Positions 36,300 through 50,068 of a DNA stretch of 64,000 nucleotides are shown here, piece by piece. This DNA is from Polydactylus sextarius. Its lineage: Eukaryota; Chordata; Actinopteri; Polynemidae. Where the stretch lies: contig CM028915.1 in assembly GCA_016801845.1 (NCBI GenBank), positions 6,046,501 to 6,110,500 of the forward strand, written 5' to 3'. The position numbers were made by a program, and so were the translations under genes. The notes beneath the pieces are model-generated. The model saw only the letters and a program-made list of their open reading frames with translations, made no database searches and was not told where the DNA came from. Position 1 is the first letter of the stretch; the number at the start of each line of letters is the position of its first letter.

Positions 36300-39200
36300 G
36301 GGGAGGAGGTGGAGGGTGGGATAAGAGGGCAGGTGAGACCTCAGACTGCACGGTTTGAGCCCCCTACGATAGAGAAAGAAGCCAGCTCCTTTTTGGTCTG
36401 CGGCTCCTGTTGAATTCCTCGCCCTGCAGACTTACCAATGAGCAGAACAGCAGGAGAGAGGAGTGACTCCTTGGACACATACTTCCACAAGAGGAGGAGG
36501 AGGAAGAGAGGGGCTGAAGGGGGGAGGATAGGGTTGTTTTTTATTCGTGTCTCTTAACAAAACCAAATAGAACTAATCATCAGGAATAAGAGAGGAATTC
36601 AAAGCAAATGAAAACAAGCAGCAGTACAGCATAAATTCTTTTTCAGTCCAGGACTTGTTTTGGTTGGGAGTGAATCTTTGCTTTCCATCTCGCCTCTGTG
36701 GTGCTCTGTCTTTCTTTCCTCGGGGTGTTGTGTAGCTCGCTTTCTCCTTTCTGGAGAAAAAAGTTATGGTAGGCAAGGGGGCCATGGAGAAGTGCACACA
36801 CTCGCTTGCACACACAGAATGGGAGAATTGTTTGAGCAGATGACAGAATTATAATCTTTTAAGATTTTCTTTGCAACCCCCATCATCATCATCATCACTT
36901 TTCACTGTTTGCAGAGCCTGACAGAGCCTTCAAATGGTGGGTGTGTAGTTTATTTTACCACCAGTCAGGTCAAACTTAACATCTAGTCCTCCCTTGTAAT
37001 CCAGAGCAGTGTATTTTCACTGAGGAGTATGGTAACACGACTCCAAGTAACATCATTTGCAGTTAAATTTTCAAAAACTCAACAAAATTACATTTGTGAA
37101 AACTAAGGAAGAGGGATATTAACCAGGAGCAAAAAATCTGTCTGAAAAAATCAGCATTAAAAAACAGACACTTCTACAAAATGACTTCATCTTAAGATTT
37201 TGCCCCAGTTTTCCTAAAACTTCCATCATCACCTGCACTCGTCCATGACAGGAGGTTTATTATCCAGAAATGCCTCATGTTTGAATGGAGCAGTGTAGTC
37301 AAAACACTGCACAGCCTACTTTAATTCCTATTAAGTCTGTGCAGACAGACTCGTAAGAACAAATTTCCTCTGAATGGGTTTCAAACTGAGCAAATATTCA
37401 GACAAGACTGACGCACACACTGAAGCACAAACACACAAACCTGGTAAAATGATTCAGCACAGACCCTTAGGCTGTGAAGACAGAAAACAGGATTCCATCG
37501 AAAGGAAAAAGAGACTGTGGGGGATTTTGATTTTAAGAAATCTGCATTGCAGTGTACAATCACAACTCTGAGGGATGACTACGGCTGTGAAGAATGCAGC
37601 AGATAATTCACACTACAGTAAGGTCGAGCAGAGGCCTTTTTAAATTGGCAAAAACACGGACACACATGGGGGAGCTAACTGGAAAATACAAAAATTCATT
37701 TATAAGGCATAATTTAGAAAGATACCACATTAAGATAAGAAATCTCTTATCTATTAACTGTGGAAAGAATGTTACAATGTTTCTAAACTGTTCTTAAGCA
37801 CCATGTTGAGAAACCTCTACTCCTGCCTCCACATTTCATGGGCAAAAGCTCATGAAAATTAAAAAATTGCTCATGAAAAATTGCTGTTTTTATTTCACAG
37901 GTACACATCTATTCTACACAGTTATTTCTATGCATTCATTTGTAAAGGACTCATAAAAATGATTTTCTAATTAAATTACCCAATAGGATTTTTAATAATT
38001 AACTGAATAAGCTACATTTAACATTAAACTTTTGACATAAGAAACAGCACATTGTTACAAATGTAGTTTGTAAAAAAAAAAGAGTTGTAGTTTACAAGCA
38101 ATAAGATGGACTTTTTTTTTTTTTTTTTTTTTCAAAGTAACCTGTGGTGACTAATAGCATTTTAAAGTCATCCTATTTAACTTTGTAACCTTTGCTGACA
38201 TTGACAACTATAAAGGCATCCATATAAAACATAAGCTGATAGGTCCTGTTTTTTTCCAATTCATGTTGAGCATCTTCTTTGCAGTAATAAGACAATATGA
38301 TTAAAAAAAAAAAAAAACAGCATTGAGGGTTGTTTAGTTTTCTAACATCTTCCGATATTCCTCATATAATAGTAGGTGGTTTTGTTTCTAACTGGGTTCC
38401 AGGTATCTTAGAAATGAGTTTTTTAAATGTTGATCAAGTTGGTCATAACTATGAGACACAGAGCAAAGCTGTGGATTAAAGTGTTGTCTGGTAAAATTTA
38501 TTTTGCACAGCAAAAACAACTACTAGCAAATCTTAGCTAACATCCGAAGCAGTGCAATGAAATGAACAACAGTTTACTTTCTTGGGATAGGATTGACGTG
38601 GAAAAATAGGAAAAATAACAGAACCACACAAAAACTGGTTTAATCTATTGCAGTTTAATCTATAGCAGTATGTCATATTTCATTTTAAACTACATATATT
38701 TTTGGATATCTTAGTCTTAAACTCTACTTCAGATAAATATATACTGTTGAAGTCTGAATTGGAATATTTTACTCCAGTTAAGAACAAAAACTTGAACAAA
38801 TGCATGATAAAACGCTGACAGGGGTCTTTGTGTTTGTTTCCTGACTGCAGGTTTTTAAAAAATACTCCCATTTACATATTCACATACATTTACTTCAGAA
38901 TAGTTTTGTTATTACTTATAATATTGTTTGTTCTCATACTTACAGTAAGTATAGGATCTGAATACTTGAACACTGAATACCTCCACTTCTGTACAGGTAA
39001 AAAAAAAATCCAGTTCTCCCTTGTAACTCACATGACTAATATTCAGACAGTACATCAGGGTGAAAGGTGGTGACTGCCTTCCAAGAAAAGCATATTTGAG
39101 CAAATTTCAAAAGGCTGTCAGCAACTCAAAAAGAGAAGAGACCATAGATGATAATGAGAAAAGAGAAGATGGGCAGTAACTGTGAGAACTAGAGGCCTCA

Positions 39201-41033
39201 GAGTAACTTGAAGCTGTTCACACTGGACACACACCTACTAACATGGTGGCCAGGTTACTTCACAGTCTTGTGTTTTAATAGACCTGACATTACTTTTATT
39301 TGTATCTGTCAATTCCGGTAGGTCAGCATAAGCAAAGTCTGTGCACACAGCCTTGAGCTGAGCGTCAGCATCTACTGGGCAGGAAACAATGACATCAGAG
39401 AGAGAGAGAGAGAGAGAGAAGGAGGGAGACGGAGTTGGGGGAGGGAAGGCGAGAGTAAGAGTGAGAGAAAAGGCTGTAATCCAGCAGGCTCACTAGGTAC
39501 AAATGGAAACAGAATTTTAAACTCCATCCTACTCTTTTCTCTTTATTTTCATTGGGTACCCAGATGCCTTGACACTCCAGTAGGATATCTGATCCCTGGC
39601 TGATCTCGGTGTTTTACGTTATTAACCCGTTAAATGCTCCAGGATGATACTGAAGTTGTGTCTTGTCCTTGTCTACTCCACTGAAACTATGTGAACACTA
39701 AATAATGCTAACGCAAGCACAGAAAGTATGACAAACTAACAACAGATATGACAAATAGCTTATGGAACTGTGATTTTGACTCTGATAAGTGATGAAAAAA
39801 AAAAGAAAAAGTTGGCTGAAACATTTTTCCATCCTGTGTGTGTGTGTGCTGTGATTCAGCAGGTCCACCACAGCACAGTCATCTGGCACTGTGGGCCCGC
39901 AGCCATGAGTCTGATTAAGCACAGATGTAGAAACACGCAGGACCAAAATTCCTTTGGAGCGATCCCAAACTTCATTGACCCTCGACCAAATTCTCCTTTT
40001 CTCTGATCAGATGCAAATATTTCAACATTGTGCTGGAACGGGCCGGAGATATGATTGTGCCTCAGTGATGTCTAAGTAATTTGTGTCTCTGATGAAAAAT
40101 GAAGCTCAGACTCACAAGAGTTTAAATAGTGTGGACACGGTCTGCCAGTATCAACGCTCCGCCCTAATGATGCTGCACTAGAGGAACTCATGAGGTTCGC
40201 TTAAACCTAAACAACCAAAGGAAGAACAGATAAGTATTAGGCTTAAGTTTCACAAAGATTTAACTGTCACTCCTTCGAAAGCTCTGGCACATAGTTGGCT
40301 CTTGTAAAATCTGAATGTAACTTTAACTTTTTCAACTTGAATATAAGACTTGACAGGTTGTTTGTGATCATTAGGGTATTTTATGTTTCTAAAACATATA
40401 AACACCTTGTAAAATGTGTAGCACCTGTAAAATATATGCTTGCTCACAGCTGTGGTCACTGTGAGTTGAGGATCTATTAAAGTGTGCACTCTAGTGGCTG
40501 AATCAGAGAGAAGCTGCAGAAAAGCAGAGGATCTACCACAAACCGTAGTGTCATAGTTCTGAACTACATTGTAATTTCAAAGAGCTTAATACGCCTGTGG
40601 TTTCTGAGCGTGCTGTTCATGTACAGCACAATGTTGGTCGACAGTTCATAGAACATAGAAAAGGGAGGAGCTGCTGACAGCTTCATAAAGTAAAAAAGGA
40701 ATTACAGAGTCAATCAAAACAATATCAGTCAGCAAAATTATATTTGCTTCAATGTTTTTAAATGATTTCAAATAGAATAATTAGGTTTTTTGAACTGTTA
40801 GTTGAATAAAACCAGACATCAGAAGATGTCATTTTAAGCTTTCAGAACATTAACTAATGATATGTTGTAATCCCCAAAAAGTTCCAAACTAAATAAAATA
40901 TAATAAAGTTTTGGGAAAACAATTCACTCTCTTTATAAAGTTTAATTGGCAAAAAATGTGCCAAACTGGGTCATGTCCACTGGCGCATTTTGTTACAAAT
41001 ACATAATTTGTCTTGTGGCAAGAAAAAAACATT

Positions 41034-41076
<43 letters not shown>

Positions 41077-42714
41077 TGTATACTATGTAGTATAGAAAAG
41101 CATTGATGTGTACAGTGATTCATTAGAAATTCAAGGAGGATTCAGTCATTTCACTGAGACGTATAGTTTTTAAACAGCATTTATTTAGCTTTCTCCATAC
41201 AATACATTTAATGTACAACAGCACATACTGTATTCTGAAATAACTCTCAGTATAAAATAGGGCTTCTACAATCAAGGTACAGTCATAAAATGCTCTGAGG
41301 GACATGACGACAACGGCAACAGTAAAACACCTTCATATAAAGCGCAGGATATTGAGAGAAGTGATTGTATTTGCCGAGCTGCTGCTGTAGGAAGCAGAAC
41401 TTCAGACCACACCTCTCAGAGCATCCGACATCCCGCAAGAACCCGTTTTTTTATGTTGTTTTTTTTTTTTTTTTTATAAGTTTTTTTTTCATCTCTTGGT
41501 TCTAGATTCACAACTGAGGAGATTCCAAATGATGATCAACGCAGAATAAGAATATCATCTATTACAACTGCTGAAAATATAACTTTTGGTAATATGAGAG
41601 GATAAATCAGGCCTTGTTTGGATACTGAATATATACCAAGGTCAAAGCATACACAGTATTATGACTGCTAATCAAGCCTATATCTTTACAATCATATATT
41701 GAACAGCTTGTTTGTGACTGTAGCTGTAAAGACGGGATTGTTTCCGAGTGTTTTCCTGACATCAAACACTTAAACACAGCAAAAGTATACTGTACTATCA
41801 CTGAAGCCACAAGAAAACCAGCTTATTTCAACATGGTAAACATCAGCCAATTACAGATCGTTTTAAAAAGGATCTTTTATCTGCAGTTGTGCATCAGAGC
41901 GTGCGTGGGCCTATATAGTGTCTATAAATGTGTCTTTAAATAGAATACACATAACATTGACCAGCTTTCGTGTTAGTTTGTTATTACATAGTGCTTAAGG
42001 TGTTGAATATACATGATATAACATGTCCAATTGGTATGAGAGAAGGCCTAGGTACAAGGAAACATAAAAAGATAGTGTCTGACTGAGAGGCCAAACAAAC
42101 ATCAGGAGAGAAAAAGGAGAGATTTGTCTCAAGTCTTGAGGTAAGCAATGTGTTTCAGTATAATGCCCTACAGACAATCATACAGTTACAATCATTAATT
42201 CTCTATATACAAACTTCCTGATTTACATACACTGTACTGCTCCTCAGTTTAAAATTTAATAAAACTAAATGCGAGATCATATCCATGGTGCAAGTTTTTT
42301 TTTTTTTCCTTTTTTTTTTTTTTTTTTAGAGCGAGGAGGGGAATCTGACTCCACAAAGCCTGTTTAATGAGGTGGGCGATAATGAACATTATGGCTATTA
42401 AAGATGGCCTGTTTCCTCTTGCATACGTCACACATACTATCAGAGATCTACAACAGTGCAAATTTTCCTGATCAATCAAAACACTTGCAAACAATTGGCA
42501 AAACTACATCAGCTCGGTTTTTGAAGTTACGTGGTGGAGCACGGAGATGGCAGAGAACAATTATCGAAGTCGATGCTGACACTGAAAATTTACATGCCTG
42601 TGTTTTTATGTGTATATCCGTTATGCCTTTGTGTTTAAGGGGCCACAACAACTCCCGTTTACTCTTTAACATGAATGGAGGAAGTCTACTGTGGCACGAT
42701 GGCTCAAATGAAAA

Positions 42715-42746
<32 letters not shown>

Positions 42747-44450
42747 AGAGGCGAGGACCAACCAGCTTTCTACCTCACATGGCTCCACTGGATGTAGGCA
42801 CCGTTTTCAACTGTCACCTTCTCTGAAGACGAGGTTGAGCTCAAAAAAACACGTCAATCCTATCCCACATCTCTGCTAAAACGTACACTGTGCCACTTAA
42901 ATGTGTGTCTACTGAAGGAGACTTGATGGAAATATGAAATGAATGTGCTATAATAGTAACAGTTTGCGCACTCATTGACACTACAGACTGTAACTGAGAC
43001 ATGACATCAACAAGCTTTACGAAGAGGAGGAGGCTATAGGATGCTACAGTACTAGTGCTACCTGAACATGCTACAGATTGAGACTACGACGATGGGAGAC
43101 GGTTTCACATTAGCACAAAGCAGGAACCAGCTTTGCTGAGGAGCTCTACCCATTCCAGGCCACAGAGCCGTTGAAACCAGCTGCGTCCAGGATCGACATC
43201 TGGTTATTTTTTTTGTTTAAAAAAAAAAAAAAAAAAAAAAAAATGCAAACCGAAGAATGTGTCCTTTGTTTTAAAGATAAAATTTCAGCAATGTTGTGTA
43301 CCATTTTTAAAACGACAAAAGTACCGTCTTTGCAGCTTGATGGATCAAGTACTTAGTAAAGCTGGCTTATTGTGTGCAGAGGAAAGCACCCCATCTGTAG
43401 TCAGTTCCTGTCATACAACACATACAAACACATACACGCACTCAAACACATGCATACGCGCACGCACGCACGCACACATAAACACGCGCACACACAGACA
43501 CACACCACACACACTCAACTGCACAAGCACACAAACCCTGAAATTAGGAACGATTTCTATCGTCACACAGCACTATCGTTTTGATTATCATTGAGTAAGA
43601 GCTGGGATTGTATACTGTACCATACATCTCCAAGGAGAGGCACCCTTCATCAATATCAGCTCATTCATTTCATCACACACACGAGCAAGCTTGCACGCAC
43701 ACACACATGCGCACACGCACGCACTCACGCACACACACACAGGAATAAATTTTTAACTGGTCAAAAAAATTACAATCACATGCTTTGTAACGGAATGTAG
43801 AGAAAGCTCATACCAGACCTTTGACTTTAGCCGGGACCAAGCCAAGCACACAGACTCTGTTATGAAGTGTCTCCTTGGCTTTAACCGTGAAAAGTTGAGG
43901 AGTCAGACGACTTCCAGACGTTCTGGTGGAATTTAACAGTGTTAAAAATCCTTCTCACGGTCACTCAGCCATCAGTTTGATAACAAAATTCTGAAGTGCT
44001 TTTTATACATAACTGTGAAGTTATGACCGCTATTCCTTCAGACATGACTAAAATAGTTTTTTTTTTTTTTTGTTTTTTGTTTTTTAAATTATTTAAAATA
44101 TATCCTCCCATATTACTACATATGGGAGCTCTGGACCTAGTCTATCACACACCCGGCAACAGACACCATGAAAAACCAACGACTGGCTCTACCTCCACAC
44201 ATCTGGACTGTGTCCATTCTTGTCCATTCTTTCATTAAACGCATATTTCATTCACTCTCTGACAGAGAATGCAAAGTGATTAGACCTTCAAAGCAAGCTG
44301 CATTCAAAGCCTACTGTGTAAGATTTTTGAGAATAGCGTATACATTTGCAATTTCTGCTCCCCGCTCAAAAGCTTCTGTAACCTCTCTGGGTTTTCTATC
44401 TGCCGCTCCCCGCTCATGCTGAGAGAAAACCTGCTTGTGTTTGCTCTATA
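36300..44450. other. Long interval without a confident gene
   Basis: I see no set of exons that splice into a recognisable protein here. The interval contains scattered homopolymers (38112-38132, 41459-41476, 42713-42747, 43218-43243), a GA-rich patch (39399-39420), an (AT)n run (41040-41073) and CA-rich stretches (43420-43520, 43680-43742). Part of the right side may be elmod3 3'UTR or that of an unrecognised minus-strand transcript: TTTATT at about 41181-41186 would be a minus-strand AATAAA. Confidence 0.5.
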
Positions 44451-44454
44451 GACG

Positions 44455-44619
44455 GGCTTGAAACTGGTTTGTTTTATTATTTTTTTTCTTCTAGTTAACA
44501 GAGTGCTTAACAATATGCCTAACAATGTTGCCCTTCAGCTGCATTGTGGGCTGTTAGCATGCTCATGTCATGGAGCAGAATCTAGGAGTGAGAGAGATAG
44601 CCAAGCCTTTTTTTTTTTT

Positions 44620-44653
<34 letters not shown>

Positions 44654-45155
44654 CACTCCATGCTTTCTCCTTCACTCTGTAATGCTAACATAACCTGACA
44701 GAGATCCTTGGAACACAAGTTTGGGATTTCTAGGCAGGTAAGAGTTGAACCACAAGATTTTGGCAGCTATTGATTTGGCTACTAAATCCACACAAAAGTG
44801 CAAACATTCACTTTCTTGTTGTTTTTGTGACATCTTGTGTTTCTGACCTGCATCGGCTCTTTATATCTAACTGTTCTATGTTCTTTGTTTTTTTTCTTAA
44901 AAAAAAAATAAATTAAAAACAAATCAAATATAACTTTGAAAGACCCCAAAGCATAACGTGATCAAAGTGCAGCACCCCAGCATCAATGGAAGGAGTGGAA
45001 GTGCTTGAAAAGGTTCAGACAGCAGGTCCTAGAGGATCTGGCGGGGTTCTTCTTCTAGCTCTCTGAGTAAGCCACTCGCAAATACACTAATAGATATACT
45101 CACAAGCAGGATTGCTCACACGCATATACACACACACACTCGCACAGAGTCTAGC
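44455..45155 (-). other. elmod3: Probable elmod3 3'UTR
   Basis: After the stop at 45156 the first minus-strand AATAAA (TTTATT on +) is at about 44472-44477. The stretch contains A- and T-runs at 44610-44653 and 44900-44909 and no coding signal. A longer 3'UTR reaching further left cannot be excluded. Confidence 0.4.
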
Positions 45156-48100
45156 TTAGATGAGTCTGGCCTCTCCCTCCATGTCTGGCGGTAAATCGCA
45201 CACTCCTGTGAAGTGCATCTCCTTTCCCTTGCTTCCTTGTCCTGCCCCAGCTCTGGCTGCTCGGTCCCCCAGGCTGGGAGAAGGCTGTTGGGCCTGAGGG
45301 TCTGACGACGTCCCACGGGGAATTCCACCTGCCCGCCTCTCTTTCAGGAAGACCTCTAGTCGGCGCAGCATCTGCTTGGGGTTCTTTTTGGCAAATAGCT
45401 CCACTTCTAAAGGGTTAGAAAACACAGAAATGGTCGGGCTCATGCTGGGAGGACAATCTGTGTTCAACTGTGTTTCTTCAGTATGAGTGCTGATTTCAAT
45501 GCATAGGCTATTACATCACTGGTGTAAAGGAAGATTTTTATCTTTTGTAAAAATATAGTTAATTGCTTTCCGGTTGAGTTAGATGAAAAGATTGACACCT
45601 CTCACAAATCTGTCCATTAGATATGAAACCAATAAAAGCTGTCTCTTAGTGAAATAGCGACAAGGTCGGTCTACCAAACACTCCACCATGCCAGAGATAC
45701 TATCTTTTTTTTCCCACAGATTCTTCTTGTCAAACCATGGCACCTATGTTTCCCAAAAATGCAACTTGACTGCGAGCAGCAGCAAATACTGCTCCAAGCC
45801 TCCAGCCTCCAATAGTATGAGGAGTGAGCTATAAAGGTCTGGGAAAGTCACTTCCAACTCCACACTCCAGATTTTTTCAATTTTCTAATTTGTACAATTC
45901 AGACCCAATCAATGCTGATTCCAGTGAGTTTACTTGAGGCCAGTTATTATATTTCACACACAGTAGTATTTACCTAAAATCTGTGACCAGAATGATGCAT
46001 AGAAATAGTGGAGCTTCCCTTTACTCATATAGTGATACATGTAATATTTCTGCAACACAATGCATCTCCAACAGCACAATCGATCAACTCATTACAAATG
46101 AATGAACAAGGCCAACTACAAGGTGCTGAGTAACAGTAGAAACAATCCACCGTTTTCCTTTACCTTTTAGTACAAAGCCAGAGTCAGCAATGGTTTTCTG
46201 TTGGGTCTTCCACAGTTGGTATAAGTGCAGGTACGTGGCAACGTAGAATTCATTCAGCACGCCAACCACTTGCTGGCGACGATTGCACTCCCTGGTTTGA
46301 CCAAAGATAGAGAGGAGCGTTGGTGTGAGGAGATACTGTGTTAAAAACAGACGGCATACCGCATACATCCTCCAGGAGACGTGGTGAAACAATAACTGAG
46401 GATCAGTGACTCACTTGGACAAGGCTTCCTCTCTGAGTACTTGCAGAGCGATGCGGGTCATGTTGATTGACATCACACTGAATGGAAAGTTCTAAACCAG
46501 AGGAAATACACAAGGAAACTTAGATCCACATGGGATACTTACAAAGGCTACAAGGCAAAGTCCAGAAATATGCTCGTCTTGTAGCTGACTTTATTGATCC
46601 CTGAGGGGAAATTCTCTTTTTTGCTCTGGTTCCCTCGGCGGAGAGGACAAAGGTCAAGGTCAACTACAAAACAGCACGCCTGGAGTGGAAGTCTCAGGGT
46701 CTCAGAAGGATCAGTGAAATCTTACTCATGAATCAGTTGTCCAAAACATCTCCGTGAAATAAAACACATCTGTGTGTGCACACATTTGCTGACTCTGCCT
46801 TACAGGAGTGTCCTTTTTAGTTGGCTGATACCTGTGTAGGGTGCTGTGATAACTTGTAGATGTCTCGTGCCAGTGGCAGAGTCTCTGGGTCCATCACAAA
46901 GTACAAAGTATGCATCAGTCCCAGGAAACCAGTGCCACGTAGGTCAGTGGCTGGATCTGTACCTGCAGGACAAAAAAACAAACCAACACTGAGGTTACAA
47001 CACCACAGTCATAGTTTTCCTTGTGAAGTGGAATTTTGGATACAGATAAAAGAGCAGTGGTCCAGGAGCGGAGCGAACCACTGTATTTATATTGAGGGAG
47101 TGTACAGGTGTCTTACCCTGAAAGCCGATGTTTTCCCAGTGCGTCCCATAGCGAGGACAGTCCAGCCTACTGCCAATCAGCCTCTTATAAATAGTCTGGA
47201 GGACACGCATGTGGACTGTTTGACTGTTGTCCACGGGGCCTACACACACACACACACACACACAATCATTAAGATATAAAAATGAGTGGTTTATTAAAAA
47301 CACTGGTGGGAAGAGAGCACAAACGGATCCTGGATTCACACACTCACACTGTGCGATGGCAAAAACCAGATCCCTCTCCTCCAAGAGTTCCCGGTGCAGT
47401 CGTGGAGGTCCAAAGAGGAAGTGTGTGATAGCGGCCAGACCGGTCCTGCGAATGGTTGGCTGGATGTTCTTCTACAGATGGAGGGGATGGCAAAATACAA
47501 TACTGCTTTAAAATCATAGTTGGTTATAGTTTACTATCAATGTACTTTGATTTATTCTGTTTTGCTGCTGTTGGAAAACCACCACATCTAGATATTTCTC
47601 TCTTTCTCTCTCTCCCACATACTTTACATTCTTTAATCGCTCACTGATGAAGGAGCTGGGTTTTTATTTGAGCCACATTTCCTTTGGTTCTGATTTGCTC
47701 TTCTTTGTTGTTATTTTGTTAATTTCCTACTCTTGGTATCTGCTGTTACGTAAACTCAACTTCCTCTGTCTGATTCATGGTAAAATGGTTCCAGCAGTTC
47801 TCTTCCCATTTCTGGGAAGCTTTTACATGACAATGTTGTTTCACTAATAGAAATCAAACCATGTTGTGGTGCATCTGATATTATGCTGAATTTGCCATTT
47901 GAGCCATTTGAAATGCAGGCGGATCAGATTCTCAGCTATTACTTGAGACTTGGATGTTATCTAATAAACAGTTTTTATCTAAGAAGTTCTGGAATGTAGG
48001 ATTTCTTACAAGTAAGTCCCCAAGGTCTGTGGTCTGGAAGTACTGCAGGGCTTCATTGAAGGAGATGAGCGGGGTTGGGTTTGAGTCCTCGGTGAGAGCT

Positions 48101-50068
48101 AGGGGATATCACATAAAAGGGTATTTTTAATGGCTTCCAACTTACAGGGGAAAAAAATATAATCAAGGTCATGTTCTTTTTCATGAAGATGCATCTGACC
48201 TGGTTGGACGTTCTCCAGAGCCTCCCACTCCTGTCTGGCCTTCTCCAACTCCACATTTTCCTCTGTAAGGAGAATCAAAAAGGTGAGAAAGAAAACAAAC
48301 TAATTCACTCAACAGTTTCACATCCGCACGCACAAATTACACTGGGTGTAGCACTCAAAGGAGATGAATATCTACTCAGCCAATGAGCTACAGTGCAACA
48401 GCAAACACCCATCTAGTTTGTTCTTAGTCATAAATCCTGGCTCTCTAACAGACCTGTATCATCCAGAGACTCTGCACTTCCTCTAAGCAGACAACCTTCA
48501 TTCCTGGGGGAGGTTTTACCTGCAACTGCTGCCTAGTATCTAGGATACACTCATAAACTCCTGTGGGAAGATGACGTGAAACAAAAGAGAAGCTGAGTAA
48601 GAGTATGTGTGTTACCTGAGGGCTTAGGCTGGTCCCCTCCAGCTGCCAGGGTCTGCAGAAGACCATTCTGCTTCAGTGCTGAAATCTGAACAACAACCAG
48701 TAATGGATTACATTACATGAGAAGAAGTTTATTTGGTTAACTAAGTATCTAAGAATTAAATGTAATTACCGGCAGAGATCTGAGTGGTGCACTGCCATTG
48801 GTGTGGTCTTTGACATTATGACCGATAATCAGTCCATTCATGACCTAGGAAGAAAACAAAAACAAATGCTCACAATTTCTCAATAAAACAGTGGGAAAAG
48901 AAATTGCACTTAAGTCATAAGAAATGACTTTAGGCTGACTCACGGGCTTATGATTGGAGTGTCCATTGGTGATCTCCTCTATTGGTTTACATTCACGGGA
49001 CAAACCATTCAGACCCTAACAGGGGCAGACACACAGAGCAGATGCATGAGACATGTACACAATATAAAAATAGTGCAGCTCTCACTCCTCGTAATTCATT
49101 ATCACTGCATCTTTCATTACTTCCACCAGGAAGGTCGTGTTTTTGCCTCTTTCTGTTTGTCTGTTGGTTTGTTTATTCATCAGCAGGATGATACAAAAAG
49201 TACGGAAACTATTTGCTCCAAACTTCGTGGAGGGATATTTTCAGTGTTGTGTTTGTGTCTGAGTTTATACGATTTGATGCAGATCCAAATAGTAACCCAG
49301 ATCTGACAGATATGTTTAAAATTGTTCAAGGCATGCACTCTACTGGAGTGCCATTACAGTTTTTAAGTCGACCACATAGCATCTCTGAAACCTAGTACAT
49401 ATATTTGTGTAATTTACATCTCAGAGATGTCTCATAAATTACACCCTGACAGATACTTATTCTATTATTATATCTGACTAAGACACTTTAAGCATTGGTA
49501 GATTTCCACACGAAGAAACAGGTAATTTACGAGAAGACCATTCGCTGTCCTTTTATGTCACATTCAGTAAAGCAGGAAATATACATACTCATTCAACTGT
49601 TGACAATAGCAGCAAGAATAGAGGCAAAGGAGCTAGAGGTAATGATAACGACTAGAAAACAAAGCGGTGGATAAGGGAAATGCCCTGTCAGCTGCCGCCA
49701 TGGAAACATGCCAGGCAAGCCAGACCAGGGAGTACAGCTAAAGCAGAGGGAGAACTGTTGACCTTAGGCCTGAAGTTAAACACGTGTGACAGAACTGCTT
49801 AAATAAATGAGCTTTAAATTGTTTAACATTAAACAAAGAGTACAGAGCAGGAAGGAAACAGTTATTCCTGAGGGTGACTACATCAATCTGGCAGCAGCAG
49901 TCAGATAGCGCCAACTTCCATTTTGACCAATACAGCAGGTGTTACTGTTCTCTGCCACATAGCTGTGAACCCAAACACTGGGATGAACATGAAAGGATAA
50001 AAACTGTACGATCAAAGGTAAAGTAACGTTACCTCAGTATGGGATGTGACATCAATGTCTTCTTCCAT
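45156..50068 (-). CDS. elmod3: ELMO domain-containing protein 3 (complete)
   Basis: ELMOD3 is a GTPase-activating protein for ARL2/ARF-family GTPases, linked to actin-rich structures and hearing in mammals. Twelve coding exons give about 413 residues: 50068-50033, 49015-48945, 48845-48771, 48687-48617, 48262-48199, 48099-48010, 47472-47350, 47239-47117, 46963-46832, 46492-46416, 46291-46164, 45406-45156. Family landmarks are [47 protein letters not shown] and [18 protein letters not shown]. The last holds the ELMO-domain arginine needed for GAP activity. [21 protein letters not shown] follows, then a C-terminal [19 protein letters not shown], matching the human TFTGESDL---WLI end. The segment between the ELMO domain and the C-terminal motif is a proline- and glycine-rich insert (about 345-390). 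No frame break was seen. Confidence 0.93.
46589..46614. repeat. Fragment of a common fish retroposon tail
   Basis: The sequence CTTTATTGATCCCTGAGGGG followed by AAATTC resembles a short conserved sequence near the ends of many fish LINE/SINE copies. It is an isolated fragment in an elmod3 intron. Confidence 0.4.
47241..47264. repeat. (CA)n microsatellite next to an elmod3 exon
   Basis: A run of about 11 CA units lies directly against the 3' splice site of the exon 47239-47117. On the minus strand the acceptor reads (GT)n followed by TAG. Confidence 0.85.
49110..49290. repeat. Dispersed repeat remnant in elmod3 intron
   Basis: The + strand contains CAGCAGGATGATACAAAAAG then ACTATTTGCTCCAAACTTCG and GTGGAGGGATATTTTC. 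This resembles an old, widely dispersed vertebrate repeat (CAGGATTAC-CAAAAACTAC---GAAACTTGGTGGA). The class is uncertain and no coding sequence is present. Confidence 0.4.

Noticed and set aside
43372..43800. His/Thr/Arg-rich frames in CA-rich stretches
   Set aside because: Simple-repeat translations (ACACGC-type repeats); no gene evidence.
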